DNA of 64,000 bases from Staphylococcus pragensis (lineage in GTDB: Bacteria; Bacillota; Bacilli; Staphylococcales; Staphylococcaceae): NCBI RefSeq assembly GCF_004785665.1, contig NZ_SRPJ01000001.1:124001-188000 (forward strand), written 5' to 3'. Positions 9,337-18,200 of this stretch are shown piece by piece. Positions within the stretch are counted from its first letter, which is position 1, and the number at the start of each line of letters is the position of its first letter. The notes beneath the pieces are model-generated. The model made no database searches and had not been told where the DNA came from. It was given only the letters and a program-made list of their open reading frames with translations. The position numbers and the translations under genes are program-made.

Positions 9337-10842
9337 TTAATGAATACCTTTCATCGCTTTAGAAATCTTAGGTGTGAAGGCTAGAATAATAATTGTAATC
9401 ACAATAGCTACAGTACCTAAGAAAATAAAGTAGTTTGTTTGACCTAAAGGTTCAATTAATTTAACTAATGTACCGTTAAGTGCTTGTGCTGATGCATTTG
9501 TTAATAACCAAATACTCATCATTTGAGCGTTAAACGCTTTAGGGGCTAATTTAACGGCAGCACTATTACCAGTAGGTGATAAGCATAGTTCGCCGACTAC
9601 ACATACAACATATGATAGAATAACCCAGTTTACTGAGAAGTGAGTATTACCATAGCTCATACCAATAACACCCATTAAGATGTATGAAGCACCGGCTAAT
9701 AATGTACCAATACCAAATTTAACTGGTAGACTAGGTTGGCGTTTACCCATTTTCAACCAAATTGTTGAAATAACTGGTGCAAATAATAAGATGAAGAGTG
9801 GGTTAATTGATTGGAACCAAGCTTCACCGAATTTTGTTTTCCAGCCAAATAAGTTCATTTGCATATCAGAACGTTCTAAACCATATATGTTTAACACGTT
9901 AGATCCTTGTTCTTGAATTGCCCAGAACAACATACCTAAGATAAATAATGGAATGAACGCTTTAACACGAGAACGTTCTACATCTGTAACGTCTTTACTG
10001 CGAATCATTGTTGTGAAGTAGATGATTGGTAATGCAATACCAAGTACAAGTACTGTATTACTGATTAAATCGAATGTTAATGTTTGAGTAAAGTATGTAA
10101 CTAATAATATGATGACGATAATTGCTACAACGATACCAACGATTAAGCCGTATTTTCTTTTTTCTTCTGCTGATAGTGGGTTAGTTGGTTTCATACCCAC
10201 TGTACCTAAATTTTTTCTATTGAAAAGCATGTACCATACTAAACCTAGTGCCATACCAATGGCTGCAATTAAGAATCCAGCATGGAAGTTTTTGATATCA
10301 ATAAAATGTTGAAGTACGATAGGTGAAATTAATGCACCTAAGTTAACTGACATATAGAAGATAACAAAACCTGCATCCATACGTGTGTCATTTTCAGGGT
10401 ATAAACGACCAACAATATTTGAAATATTAGGTTTCATTAAACCTGAACCAATAATGATAAAGAACATTGAAGAGAATAAGCCAAACATTGCGAATGGTAA
10501 GCTTAAACAAATATGTCCAATGATAATTAATACAGCACCAATCAATGTGGCACCACGTGTTCCTGTAAGTCTATCCGCAATCCATGCCCCTGGAATCGAA
10601 GACATATAAATAAGTGCGCCGTAAACAGACATAATAGACATAGCAGTCGTTTGATCTATACCTAATCCGCCATCTTTAAGTGCGAAATACATGTAGAAAA
10701 TAAGCATTGCACGCATGCCATAGTAACTAAATCTTTCCCAAAATTCTACAAAGAAAAGTACGCCTAATCCTCTAGGGTGACCGAAGAATCCTTTCTGAGG
10801 TATGCTTTGAACTGCTTGTTCATGGGAAGTGTTTGTTGCCAT
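9337..10842 (-). CDS. dtpT: Proton-dependent oligopeptide (POT) transporter DtpT, second paralogue
   Basis: The 501-aa protein is a di-/tripeptide:proton symporter with the POT motif EFWERFSYYGM near residues 33-43 and about 12-14 membrane segments. It is clearly homologous along its length to the 4803-6317 gene. I assign the dtpT symbol here because the location next to queF and nrdI matches the usual staphylococcal dtpT position. That assignment is inference. A CodY-like motif lies about 100 bp upstream of the start (10939-10953), which would fit nutrient-responsive control of peptide uptake. The gene has its own terminator downstream. Confidence 0.86.
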   Translation of the reverse strand: MATNTSHEQAVQSIPQKGFFGHPRGLGVLFFVEFWERFSYYGMRAMLIFYMYFALKDGGLGIDQTTAMSIMSVYGALIYMSSIPGAWIADRLTGTRGATLIGAVLIIIGHICLSLPFAMFGLFSSMFFIIIGSGLMKPNISNIVGRLYPENDTRMDAGFVIFYMSVNLGALISPIVLQHFIDIKNFHAGFLIAAIGMALGLVWYMLFNRKNLGTVGMKPTNPLSAEEKRKYGLIVGIVVAIIVIILLVTYFTQTLTFDLISNTVLVLGIALPIIYFTTMIRSKDVTDVERSRVKAFIPLFILGMLFWAIQEQGSNVLNIYGLERSDMQMNLFGWKTKFGEAWFQSINPLFILLFAPVISTIWLKMGKRQPSLPVKFGIGTLLAGASYILMGVIGMSYGNTHFSVNWVILSYVVCVVGELCLSPTGNSAAVKLAPKAFNAQMMSIWLLTNASAQALNGTLVKLIEPLGQTNYFIFLGTVAIVITIIILAFTPKISKAMKGIH

Positions 10843-10938
10843 AAGTATCCCAATCCTTTCTTTCCCTTAATGACTAAAATTTTTCTAAATAATATATATA
10901 ATATCGAATAGAATTTCTTAAAAAATAAAAATTTTTAG

Positions 10939-10953
10939 AATTTTCAGTCAATT
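10939..10953. promoter_or_regulatory. CodY-box-like motif upstream of dtpT
   Basis: AATTTTCAGTCAATT matches the published 15-bp CodY consensus AATTTTCWGAAAATT at 13 positions. It sits in the 302-bp AT-rich gap between dtpT and queF, about 100 bp upstream of dtpT. Other weaker matches overlap it. In DNA this AT-rich, chance matches occur. Confidence 0.4.
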
Positions 10954-11092
10954 AATTGATACTAAATAAAATATTAAGAATAAGTTTTCTCAACGTGAAT
11001 AGTCTTATTCTTATAGAATTTTAAATGATATTAATAAAATACGCTTTAATTCACTAATAGGCAATAGTAAATTTAAAGAAAATGTCTCAAAA

Positions 11093-11134
11093 ATAAAAAA
11101 ATTCCACTAAATTGTCGAACAATTTAGTGGAAGA
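11093..11134 (-). terminator. Terminator after queF
   Basis: CCACTAAATTGT and ACAATTTAGTGG form a perfect 12-bp stem with a 3-nt loop. The minus-strand side continues into a T-rich run. It lies just past the queF stop. Confidence 0.88.
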
Positions 11135-11144
11135 TTTACAAAAT

Positions 11145-11645
11145 TTAACGATTATCTACTTTTTCAGGATACATATCGTGATTCATTAAACGATGTTCCG
11201 CCATTTTTTCATATTTCGAATTTGGGCGACCATAGTTTGTATATGGATCGATTGAAATACCACCACGTGGAGTGAATTTGCCCCATACTTCAATATAGTG
11301 CGGATCCATTAATTCGATTAAATCATTCATAATAATATTCATACAATCTTCGTGGAAATCTCCGTGATTTCTGAAACTAAATAAATATAATTTTAATGAT
11401 TTAGACTCTACCATTTTTACATTTGGAATATATGAAATATAAATCGTAGCAAAATCTGGTTGTCCTGTGATAGGACATAATGATGTGAATTCTGGACAAT
11501 TGAATTTTACGAAGTAGTCACGTCCTTGATGTTTGTTATCAAATGTTTCAAGCACTTCTGGTGTATAGTCAAATTCATATTTATTATTTTGATTACCTAA
11601 TAATGTAATGTCTTGTAATTCATCTTTTTGACGTCCTTTAGTCAA
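11145..11645 (-). CDS. queF: NADPH-dependent 7-cyano-7-deazaguanine reductase QueF
   Basis: QueF reduces preQ0 to preQ1 for tRNA queuosine. The 166-aa protein has the unimodular QueF fold with the catalytic Cys in [18 protein letters not shown] and the QueF motif [16 protein letters not shown] choose the TTG at 11645 because AAGGAG lies eight bases upstream on the minus strand. An upstream GTG at 11654 would place the ribosome site directly against the start. The gene lies 5 bp after the DMT permease gene, so the two form an operon. The permease could move a related metabolite, but nothing in its sequence shows this. Confidence 0.93.
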   Translation of the reverse strand: MTKGRQKDELQDITLLGNQNNKYEFDYTPEVLETFDNKHQGRDYFVKFNCPEFTSLCPITGQPDFATIYISYIPNVKMVESKSLKLYLFSFRNHGDFHEDCMNIIMNDLIELMDPHYIEVWGKFTPRGGISIDPYTNYGRPNSKYEKMAEHRLMNHDMYPEKVDNR

Positions 11646-11650
11646 ATGAC

Positions 11651-12535
11651 TCACTCCTTAGTATTAGTTTGTTGCTCAGGTAAAACCTTTTGGCGACGCG
11701 CCTTTTCAAACATATAGTAGCTAGCACCGATAATAATGACATAACCAATAACAGCGTAAAAGTCTGGTGTTTCTCCAAAAAGAATAAAACCGAATAATGC
11801 TGTAAAGATAATGGAAGCATAAGTAAAAATTGAAATATCTTTTGCAGGAGCGAAACTATACGCTAATGTTATTCCGATTTGACCAACTGCTGCAGAAAGG
11901 CCAGCACCTAAAAGGTAAACCATTTGTATAGTCGTCATAGGCTCAAACGTTGCAATTGAAAATGGAATTAATACAACTACTGAAAATAGTGAAAAATAAA
12001 ACACAATAGTATATGGTGCTTCTCTAGTACTTAATGCTCGGACACAAGTGTATGCAGATGCTGCAAAAATACCTGAAAATAGGCCAGCTAGTGACGTAAT
12101 CATTGTAGATGAAAATTCAGGTTTAACTATAAACAACATACCAAAAATAGCTACAATCATTGCGACAATTTGATACTTGCGAACCTTTTCATTTAGAAAA
12201 ATTAAACTTAATAATATCGTCCAAAAAGGATTCAGTTTCATTAATGTATCTGCATCACTTAGCACCATGTGATCAATGGCAAAAATATTTAATAAAACGC
12301 CAATGAGTCCTAATGTTGAACGAGAAATTAGAAGAGGTTGACTACTTAGCTTACCGAACATTGGCTGTTTATATTTAAAAATAAAAAATAATGGAATAAA
12401 CATTGCTACAAAATTTCTAGCTAAAGATTTTTGAAAGACTGGTAAATCTCCTGCCAGTCTAAAAAATACTGACATGAAACTAAAACCAACTGCAGAAATT
12501 AAAATAGCAATAATTCCTTTAACTTTTGGATTCAA
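11651..12535 (-). CDS. DMT-family (EamA) permease
   Basis: The 294-aa protein has ten hydrophobic segments in two EamA repeats, with [12 protein letters not shown] in the first and an [17 protein letters not shown] region in the second. It belongs to the drug/metabolite transporter superfamily, and its substrate is unknown. The start is TTG at 12535 with GAGGCG seven bases upstream. On the minus strand an extended -10 (TGCTACTAT) lies about 55 bp upstream of the start. It is the first gene of a two-gene operon with queF and diverges from the SOS-type promoter at 12608. Confidence 0.83.
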   Translation of the reverse strand: MNPKVKGIIAILISAVGFSFMSVFFRLAGDLPVFQKSLARNFVAMFIPLFFIFKYKQPMFGKLSSQPLLISRSTLGLIGVLLNIFAIDHMVLSDADTLMKLNPFWTILLSLIFLNEKVRKYQIVAMIVAIFGMLFIVKPEFSSTMITSLAGLFSGIFAASAYTCVRALSTREAPYTIVFYFSLFSVVVLIPFSIATFEPMTTIQMVYLLGAGLSAAVGQIGITLAYSFAPAKDISIFTYASIIFTALFGFILFGETPDFYAVIGYVIIIGASYYMFEKARRQKVLPEQQTNTKE

Positions 12536-12607
12536 GGTTTATCGCCTCATTTATTTAAAAATTAACGTATATATAGTAGCATAATTCTTTTAAAATTGCA
12601 TAAGCAC

Positions 12608-12636
12608 TTGCAAACGTTATAAGAGCATAATATAAT
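12608..12636 (+). promoter_or_regulatory. Sigma-A promoter with SOS box at its start site
   Basis: TTGCAA (12608-12613), 17 bp, then TATAAT (12631-12636) on the plus strand is close to the ideal sigma-A promoter. The LexA-type box begins 8 bp after the -10. No convincing protein-coding gene follows before nrdI at 13408, so the transcript is either a long nrdIEF leader or a separate RNA. Confidence 0.7.
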
Positions 12637-12643
12637 GAAAACA

Positions 12644-12657
12644 CGAACATATGTTCT
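12644..12657. promoter_or_regulatory. LexA (SOS) box
   Basis: CGAACATATGTTCT matches the Gram-positive LexA operator CGAACNNNNGTTCG at nine of the ten defined positions. It would overlap the predicted transcription start of the plus-strand promoter just upstream. The uvrB promoter in this window carries an equally good box. Confidence 0.78.
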
Positions 12658-12952
12658 TTTTGTAGAAATAAGATATCATTCTGCTCTAAATTTATATGTT
12701 TCATTCGTGTTTTTAGTTTTAATGATTGAGAATTTGTGAAGTATTGCGCAAAATTTGTTGTATACATTAAAATTTCATTCTCAAGAACGTTGATAACTCA
12801 ATGTTTAAAATTATCGATAAAAAATCAAGCGAAAACCCTCAGAAAATGAAAATAAAAATTTTTACTGAATTTAAGTTGGTGTAATGCACTTTGAAACGTT
12901 TTCCCGAACTTTTGTCACTAAATCTTGGCTTTTAATTACTAATGCGATTCGG

Positions 12953-12958
12953 TATAAT
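12953..12958 (+). promoter_or_regulatory. Candidate -10 of NrdR-controlled nrd promoter
   Basis: A perfect TATAAT lies directly before the first NrdR-like box. The -35 at 17-bp spacing (TTTTAA) is poor, as expected for a promoter that is regulated or weak. It would give a leader of about 440 nt before nrdI. Confidence 0.5.
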
Positions 12959-12961
12959 GAA

Positions 12962-13009
12962 ACACAGAATATAGTATTGATTTTAGAAATCAAACACAAC
13001 ATGTTGTGT
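12962..13009. promoter_or_regulatory. Tandem NrdR boxes
   Basis: Box 1 is ACACAGAATATAGTAT (12962-12977). Box 2 is ACACAACATGTTGTGT (12994-13009), a perfect palindrome. Their starts are 32 bp apart, about three helical turns, which is the usual NrdR pair spacing. Both resemble the published consensus ACACWATATATWGTGT. The pair begins four bases after a TATAAT. Confidence 0.72.
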
Positions 13010-13146
13010 TTGAAGAAAATAAAAGCATTATATGAATTGTTCATTTTAATAGAAATATCACACTGTTTTATGTGCTTTTTCTTGAAAAATCATACTATAA
13101 ATCCGTACGAGCGAAATAAAATCATTATAAAGATGATTGAGTTTAA

Positions 13147-13162
13147 ACACAATATGTAGTGG
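13147..13162. promoter_or_regulatory. Third NrdR-like box
   Basis: ACACAATATGTAGTGG resembles the NrdR consensus at 14 of 16 positions. It has no partner at the usual spacing. It could loop to the upstream pair or control the proximal promoter near 13241-13269. Confidence 0.5.
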
Positions 13163-13240
13163 TTAAACAATGAAAGTCAGATTTGACTACTAAATCATTA
13201 ACTTAAAAGAAAAGTGGAACTCGTAAAATATATTTAGTTG

Positions 13241-13269
13241 TTGTTTACGATAAGTTTCTTATACATAAT
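13241..13269 (+). promoter_or_regulatory. Candidate proximal nrdI promoter
   Basis: TTGTTT (13241-13246), 17 bp, then CATAAT (13264-13269). It would start transcription near 13276, leaving a leader of about 130 nt that contains the terminator-like hairpin. Confidence 0.4.
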
Positions 13270-13336
13270 AAGAAATTTTGAGTTTATCAACTTAGTAATT
13301 TAAAATGGAAAGACTGAAAAGATTTATTTGCAGTCT

Positions 13337-13371
13337 GAAGTTTTCTTATTTATTTAAGAGAACTTCTTTTT
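13337..13371 (+). terminator. Terminator-like hairpin in the nrdI leader (possible attenuator)
   Basis: GAAGTTTTCTT (13337-13347) pairs along 11 bp, with one G-T, with AAGAGAACTTC (13356-13366), and TTTTT follows. It lies 36 bp before the nrdI start codon, with no room for a promoter in between. A smaller AGACTG/CAGTCT hairpin precedes it. AATAAGAAA at 13267-13275 is complementary to TTTCTTATT at 13342-13350, so an alternative antiterminator pairing is possible. Confidence 0.55.
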
Positions 13372-13407
13372 AATTCATTATCTAGATTGACGAAAGAGGG
13401 TGTTCCA

Positions 13408-13806
13408 ATGAAAGTAGTTTATTTCTCATTTTCTGGAAATGTACGACGATTTATTAAACGTAGTGAACTTACAGATGTAATGGAAATAACTAAAGAGAAT
13501 TGTAAGGACAATATTGAAGAGCCTTATATTTTAGTTACTGGAACAATTGGATTTGGGGAAGTACCTCAAGAAGTACAGTCATTTTTAGAAGTAAATCATC
13601 ACTATTTACGTGCAGTTGCTGCCAGTGGTAATCGTAATTGGGGACAGAACTTCGCCAAAGCAGGACGCACAATTTCGGAATCTTACGATGTACCTTTGTT
13701 AATGAAATTTGAAGTACAAGGCACAAATAAAGATGTTATTGAATTTAAAGATAAGGTGGGGCATTTCAATGAAAATTATGGACGAGAAAAAGTACAATCA
13801 TATTGA
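13408..13806 (+). CDS. nrdI: Ribonucleotide reductase accessory flavodoxin NrdI
   Basis: NrdI is a 132-aa flavodoxin-like protein that supplies oxidant for assembly of the dimanganese-tyrosyl cofactor of NrdF. The N terminus ([15 protein letters not shown]) is the flavin-phosphate loop, and [11 protein letters not shown] and AASGNRNWG surround the FMN. The ATG at 13408 has GAGGGTG upstream. A TTG at 13387 would extend the frame by seven residues but lacks a site. It overlaps nrdE by 38 bp, so translation is coupled. Upstream control elements suggest LexA, NrdR and leader regulation. Confidence 0.93.
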   Translation: MKVVYFSFSGNVRRFIKRSELTDVMEITKENCKDNIEEPYILVTGTIGFGEVPQEVQSFLEVNHHYLRAVAASGNRNWGQNFAKAGRTISESYDVPLLMKFEVQGTNKDVIEFKDKVGHFNENYGREKVQSY

Positions 13807-15874
13807 GCTAAATAATGAAGTGACAAAACGTAAAGATAATGGTTTCTTTGATTTAGAAAAAGATCAAGAAGCATTAAAAGTATATTTAGAAGAAATTCAC
13901 GATAAAACAATATACTTTGATAGTGAAATAGAGCGTTTGCATTATTTAGTAGACAATAATTTTTATTTTAATGTCTTTGAACAATATAGCGAAGAAGATT
14001 TAGTAGAAATTACTGAATTTGCTAAGTCGATTAATTTCGAATTTGCTAGTTACATGTCAGCAAGCAAATTCTATAAAGACTATGCACTTAAAACAAATGA
14101 TAAATCTCAATACTTAGAAGATTATAATCAACACGTTGCTATTGTTGCCTTATATTTAGCTGCAGGCAACAAACAACAAGCTAAACAATTTATTTTAGCG
14201 ATGATTGAACAACGCTATCAACCAGCTACACCTACTTTCTTAAATGCTGGACGTGCTCGTCGTGGTGAATTGGTTTCATGTTTCTTATTAGAAGTCGATG
14301 ATAGTTTAAATTCAATTAACTTTATCGATTCAACTGCTAAACAATTAAGTAAGATTGGTGGCGGTGTAGCAATCAACTTATCTAAATTACGTGCACGTGG
14401 TGAAGCCATTAAAGGTATTAAAGGCGTTGCTAAAGGTGTATTACCAGTTGCTAAAGCATTAGAAGGTGGCTTTAGCTATGCCGACCAATTAGGCCAACGT
14501 CCTGGAGCAGGTGCAGTTTACTTAAACATCTTCCATTACGATGTGGAGGAATTCTTAGATACTAAAAAAGTAAATGCAGATGAAGATTTACGTTTATCTA
14601 CAATTTCAACTGGCTTAATCGTACCATCTAAATTCTTTGATCTTGCTAAAGAAGGTAAAGAGTTCTATATGTTCGCACCACATACTGTAAAACAAGAATA
14701 TGGTGTGACGCTTGATGATATTGATTTAGAGAAATATTACGATGAGATGGTAGCTAATCCTAATATCGTTAAAAAGAAAAAAGATGCGCGTGAAATGTTA
14801 AATATGATTGCTCAAACACAATTACAATCTGGTTATCCATATCTAATGTTTAAAGACAATGCTAATAAAGTGCATGCTAACTCAAACATCGGTCAAATTA
14901 AAATGAGTAATCTATGTACGGAAATCTTCCAATTACAAGAAACTTCAGTTATCAATGACTATGGTATTGAAGATGAAATTAAACGTGATATTTCATGTAA
15001 CTTAGGTTCATTAAATATTGTAAACGTAATGGAAACAGGTAAATTTAGAGATTCTGTACACACAGGTATGGATGCTTTAACAGTAGTTAGTGATGAAGCG
15101 AATATCCAAAATGCACCAGGTGTAAGAAAAGCTAATAGTGAATTACATTCAGTTGGTTTAGGTGTAATGAATTTACATGGTTATTTAGCTAAAAATAAAA
15201 TTGGTTATGAATCTGAAGAAGCAAAAGATTTCGCCAATGTTTTCTTTATGATGATGAATTATTATTCTATTGAGCGATCAATGGAAATCGCTAAAGAACG
15301 CGGAGAATCATACCAGGATTTTGATAAATCAGATTATGCGAGTGGTAAATATTTCGATTTCTACACTAAAGAAGATATCACGCCTCAATTTGAGAAAGTA
15401 CAACGCTTGTTTGAAGATTTAGATATTCCTACTGCTTCAGACTGGAAAGCATTAAAAGAACAAGTACAACAATACGGTTTATATCATGCTTATAGACTTG
15501 CTATTGCACCAACACAAAGTATTTCATATGTGCAAAATGCTACAAGCTCTGTAATGCCAATCGTTGATCAAATTGAACGACGTACTTATGGTAATGCTGA
15601 AACATTTTATCCAATGCCATTCCTATCACCAGAAACAATGTGGTACTATAAATCAGCATTCAATACTGACCAAATGAAATTAATCGATTTAATCGCTACA
15701 ATTCAAACACACGTAGACCAAGGAATTTCAACTATCTTATATGTTAATTCTGAAATTTCAACACGTGAATTATCTAGATTATATGTTTATGCACATCACA
15801 AAGGTCTTAAATCTCTATACTACACTCGTAATAAATTATTAAGTGTAGAAGAATGTACAAGTTGTGCAATTTAA
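13769..15874 (+). CDS. nrdE: Class Ib ribonucleoside-diphosphate reductase, alpha subunit NrdE
   Basis: The 701-aa catalytic subunit reduces NDPs to dNDPs. The catalytic core shows the radical-region Asn/Cys/Glu motif (SNLCTEI, near residues 380-390) and the redox Cys at [13 protein letters not shown]. The C terminus is the ECTSCAI swinging-arm Cys pair. It has the short N terminus without an ATP cone that is typical of class Ib. The start at 13769 has AAGGTGG upstream and lies inside nrdI. The nrdF gene follows after 138 bp that contain a strong stem-loop but no obvious terminator T-run. Confidence 0.96.
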   Translation: MKIMDEKKYNHIELNNEVTKRKDNGFFDLEKDQEALKVYLEEIHDKTIYFDSEIERLHYLVDNNFYFNVFEQYSEEDLVEITEFAKSINFEFASYMSASKFYKDYALKTNDKSQYLEDYNQHVAIVALYLAAGNKQQAKQFILAMIEQRYQPATPTFLNAGRARRGELVSCFLLEVDDSLNSINFIDSTAKQLSKIGGGVAINLSKLRARGEAIKGIKGVAKGVLPVAKALEGGFSYADQLGQRPGAGAVYLNIFHYDVEEFLDTKKVNADEDLRLSTISTGLIVPSKFFDLAKEGKEFYMFAPHTVKQEYGVTLDDIDLEKYYDEMVANPNIVKKKKDAREMLNMIAQTQLQSGYPYLMFKDNANKVHANSNIGQIKMSNLCTEIFQLQETSVINDYGIEDEIKRDISCNLGSLNIVNVMETGKFRDSVHTGMDALTVVSDEANIQNAPGVRKANSELHSVGLGVMNLHGYLAKNKIGYESEEAKDFANVFFMMMNYYSIERSMEIAKERGESYQDFDKSDYASGKYFDFYTKEDITPQFEKVQRLFEDLDIPTASDWKALKEQVQQYGLYHAYRLAIAPTQSISYVQNATSSVMPIVDQIERRTYGNAETFYPMPFLSPETMWYYKSAFNTDQMKLIDLIATIQTHVDQGISTILYVNSEISTRELSRLYVYAHHKGLKSLYYTRNKLLSVEECTSCAI

Positions 15875-15911
15875 TCAACAGTTCAATAACTAGATATTGA
15901 TTATATAGATA

Positions 15912-15966
15912 AAGAGGAGAAGGTATAAGTATCTCATGTTCTAGAAAATTTGTACCTTTTCCTCTT
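15912..15966 (+). promoter_or_regulatory. Intercistronic stem-loop between nrdE and nrdF
   Basis: AAGAGGAGAAGGTA (15912-15925) pairs along 14 bp with TACCTTTTCCTCTT (15953-15966) across a 27-nt loop. AAAAATG rather than a T-run follows, so it is more likely an RNA-processing or stability element than a terminator. The 5' arm contains a Shine-Dalgarno-like GAGGAG. Confidence 0.6.
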
Positions 15967-16012
15967 AAAAATGTAATTTAGCTATGTGATATAAAAGAGG
16001 AGGATTTATTAA

Positions 16013-16981
16013 ATGAAGGCCGTCAATTGGAATACTCAAGAAGATATGACGAACATGTTTTGGCGTCAAAATATCTCACAAATGTGGGTGGAAACTGAAT
16101 TTAAGGTATCAAAAGATATTGCGAGTTGGAAGACACTAACAGAAGATGAAAAGAATACATTTAAGCGTGCATTGGCAGGATTAACAGGTTTGGATACACA
16201 TCAAGCAGATGATGGTATGCCATTAATCATGTTACATACAACAGATTTGCGTAAAAAAGCGGTATATTCATTCATGGCAATGATGGAACAAATTCACGCT
16301 AAAAGTTATTCACATATCTTTACAACGTTACTTCCATCTAGTGAAACAAACTATTTATTAGATACTTGGGTAATTGAAGAGCCTCATTTAAAATATAAAT
16401 CTGACAAAATTATCGAGAATTATCATAAATTATGGGGCAAAGAAGCATCTATTTATGATCAATATATCGCAAGAGTTTCAAGTGTTTTCTTAGAAACATT
16501 TTTATTCTACTCTGGCTTCTATTATCCTTTATATCTTGCGGGACAGGGTAAAATGACTACTTCTGGTGAGATTATCAGAAAGATTTTATTAGATGAATCT
16601 ATTCACGGTGTTTTCACTGGTCTAGATGCTCAAAGTTTACGAAATGAACTTTCTGAGAATGAAAAACAAAGAGCCGATAAAGAAATGTATAAACTGTTAG
16701 ATGACTTATATAATAATGAAGTATCTTATACACATATGTTATATGATGATATCGGTTTAAGTGAAGATGTGCTTAACTATGTGCAATATAATGGGAATAA
16801 AGCTTTATCTAATCTCGGCTTTGATCCTTATTTTGAGGAAAAAGAATTTAACCCAATTATTGAAAATGCCTTAGATACATCTACTAAAAACCATGATTTC
16901 TTCTCAGTTAAAGGTGATGGCTACACATTAGCGTTAAATGTAGAAGCATTACAAGATGAGGATTTCATTTTTGATAATTAA
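16013..16981 (+). CDS. nrdF: Class Ib ribonucleoside-diphosphate reductase, beta subunit NrdF
   Basis: The 322-aa subunit holds the metal-tyrosyl radical. Metal ligands are visible in DTHQADDG (Asp), EQIHAKSYSHIF (Glu and His), EEPHLKY and ILLDESIHGVF. The FLFYSGFYYP segment follows the ferritin-like core. The ATG has AGAGGAGGA upstream. It is the last gene of the nrdIEF operon and is followed by a terminator. NrdF works with NrdE and is activated with NrdI. Confidence 0.96.
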   Translation: MKAVNWNTQEDMTNMFWRQNISQMWVETEFKVSKDIASWKTLTEDEKNTFKRALAGLTGLDTHQADDGMPLIMLHTTDLRKKAVYSFMAMMEQIHAKSYSHIFTTLLPSSETNYLLDTWVIEEPHLKYKSDKIIENYHKLWGKEASIYDQYIARVSSVFLETFLFYSGFYYPLYLAGQGKMTTSGEIIRKILLDESIHGVFTGLDAQSLRNELSENEKQRADKEMYKLLDDLYNNEVSYTHMLYDDIGLSEDVLNYVQYNGNKALSNLGFDPYFEEKEFNPIIENALDTSTKNHDFFSVKGDGYTLALNVEALQDEDFIFDN

Positions 16982-16993
16982 TAAGCATAATAT

Positions 16994-17032
16994 GAAGCGA
17001 TTTCGATTTTAATATATCGAAGTCGCTTTTTT
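16994..17032 (+). terminator. Terminator after nrdF
   Basis: AAGCGA-TTCGAT pairs with ATCGAA-TCGCTT with one mismatch and is followed by a T run. Confidence 0.85.
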
Positions 17033-17126
17033 AGTATAGGAAAACGTTATTAATAAAAATATTAGCGATTAAATAGAGTATGCTATAAAAGTTTTTGCGT
17101 AACAAATTAAAAATTAAGAAAAGCTA

Positions 17127-17155
17127 TTGAAATTAATTCTCACTATCTTTAATAT
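17127..17155 (+). promoter_or_regulatory. sstABCD promoter
   Basis: TTGAAA (17127-17132), 17 bp, then TAATAT (17150-17155), with the Fur box 10 bp downstream over the predicted transcription start. Confidence 0.7.
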
Positions 17156-17164
17156 TAGTATTAA

Positions 17165-17179
17165 TGATAATCATTATCA
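17165..17179. promoter_or_regulatory. Fur box upstream of sstA
   Basis: TGATAATCATTATCA is an exact 7-1-7 Fur palindrome. It lies about 50 bp before the sstA start and implies iron repression of the operon. Confidence 0.92.
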
Positions 17180-17231
17180 TCCACATAATAATAAATGATT
17201 TTCTATACATATTTAGTAAGGGGAATAGCTA

Positions 17232-18200
17232 ATGAAATTTTTATTTAAGGGATATATTTTACTTATTTTATTAGTGGTTTTAACTATTGTCTCCTTATTT
17301 GTAGGAGTGAGTCAGCTCTCTCTCACAGATATTTTCCATTTAAATGATGAACAAAAGAACATCTTGGTTTCAAGTCGAATTCCTCGAACAGTTAGTATCC
17401 TTCTTTCAGGAAGCTCACTTGCTTTAGCAGGTTTAATTATGCAACAGATGATGCAAAACAAATTTGTAAGTCCTACCACGGCTGGAACGATGGAATGGGC
17501 GAAATTAGGTATTTTAATTTCACTCATCTTTTTCCCAAGTGGTCATATTTTAATTAAATTGTTATTTGCAGTTGCTTTAAGTTTAATAGGAACATTTTTA
17601 TTTGTTCGATTAATTAATTTTATTCGAGTTAAAGAAGTCATTTTTGTTCCACTTTTAGGTATTATGGTTGGCGGCATTGTATCAAGTTTTACTACATTTA
17701 TAGCTTTAAGAACGAATGCATTACAAAGTATAGGAAACTGGCTAACTGGTAACTTTGCGATTATAACAAGTGGCCGTTATGAGGTTCTATATCTTACAGT
17801 GCCTTTACTTATTTTAGCTTTTATTTTTGCTAATCATTTTACTATTGCAGGTATGGGAAAAGACTTTAGTCATAATTTAGGGGTAAGTTATGAAAAAATC
17901 ATTAATATCGCTTTATTTATTACCGCAACCTTAACAGCTTTAGTTGTAGTAACAGTAGGGACTTTACCATTTTTAGGGTTAATTGTACCAAATATTATCT
18001 CTATTTATAGAGGTGATCATTTGAAAAACGCATTGCCACATACGCTTATGTTAGGTGCGATTTTTGTTTTAATTGCTGATATCATCGGAAGATTGATTGT
18101 TTATCCTTATGAAATTAATATCGGTTTAACGATAGGTGTATTTGGCACAATTATTTTCCTAATCTTGCTAATGAAAGGTAGGAAAAATTATGCAAATTAG
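17232..18200 (+). CDS. sstA: Iron(III)-siderophore/catechol ABC permease SstA
   Basis: The 322-aa FecCD-type permease has about nine hydrophobic segments. The family motif SRIPRTVSILLSGSSLALAG lies near residues 45-65 and a coupling loop precedes VGTLPFLGLIVPNI. It imports catecholate-bound iron together with SstB, the SstC ATPase and the SstD lipoprotein. The ATG has AAGGGGA upstream. It overlaps sstB by 11 bp and sits behind an exact Fur box. Confidence 0.9.
   Translation: MKFLFKGYILLILLVVLTIVSLFVGVSQLSLTDIFHLNDEQKNILVSSRIPRTVSILLSGSSLALAGLIMQQMMQNKFVSPTTAGTMEWAKLGILISLIFFPSGHILIKLLFAVALSLIGTFLFVRLINFIRVKEVIFVPLLGIMVGGIVSSFTTFIALRTNALQSIGNWLTGNFAIITSGRYEVLYLTVPLLILAFIFANHFTIAGMGKDFSHNLGVSYEKIINIALFITATLTALVVVTVGTLPFLGLIVPNIISIYRGDHLKNALPHTLMLGAIFVLIADIIGRLIVYPYEINIGLTIGVFGTIIFLILLMKGRKNYAN

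Noticed and set aside
10843..11144. PreQ1 riboswitch near queF
   Set aside because: The sequence upstream of the queF operon lies at 12536-12600 and shows no preQ1 aptamer-like C-rich loop. The 10843-11144 gap is downstream of queF.
12555..12767. 70-codon minus-strand frame over the SOS promoter
   Set aside because: No ribosome site at either Met, and it covers two divergent promoters and the LexA box. It is most likely chance.
12884..13159. 91-codon plus-strand frame in the nrd upstream region
   Set aside because: No usable ribosome site. It runs across a TATAAT and the NrdR boxes, and its composition looks like translated AT-rich non-coding DNA.
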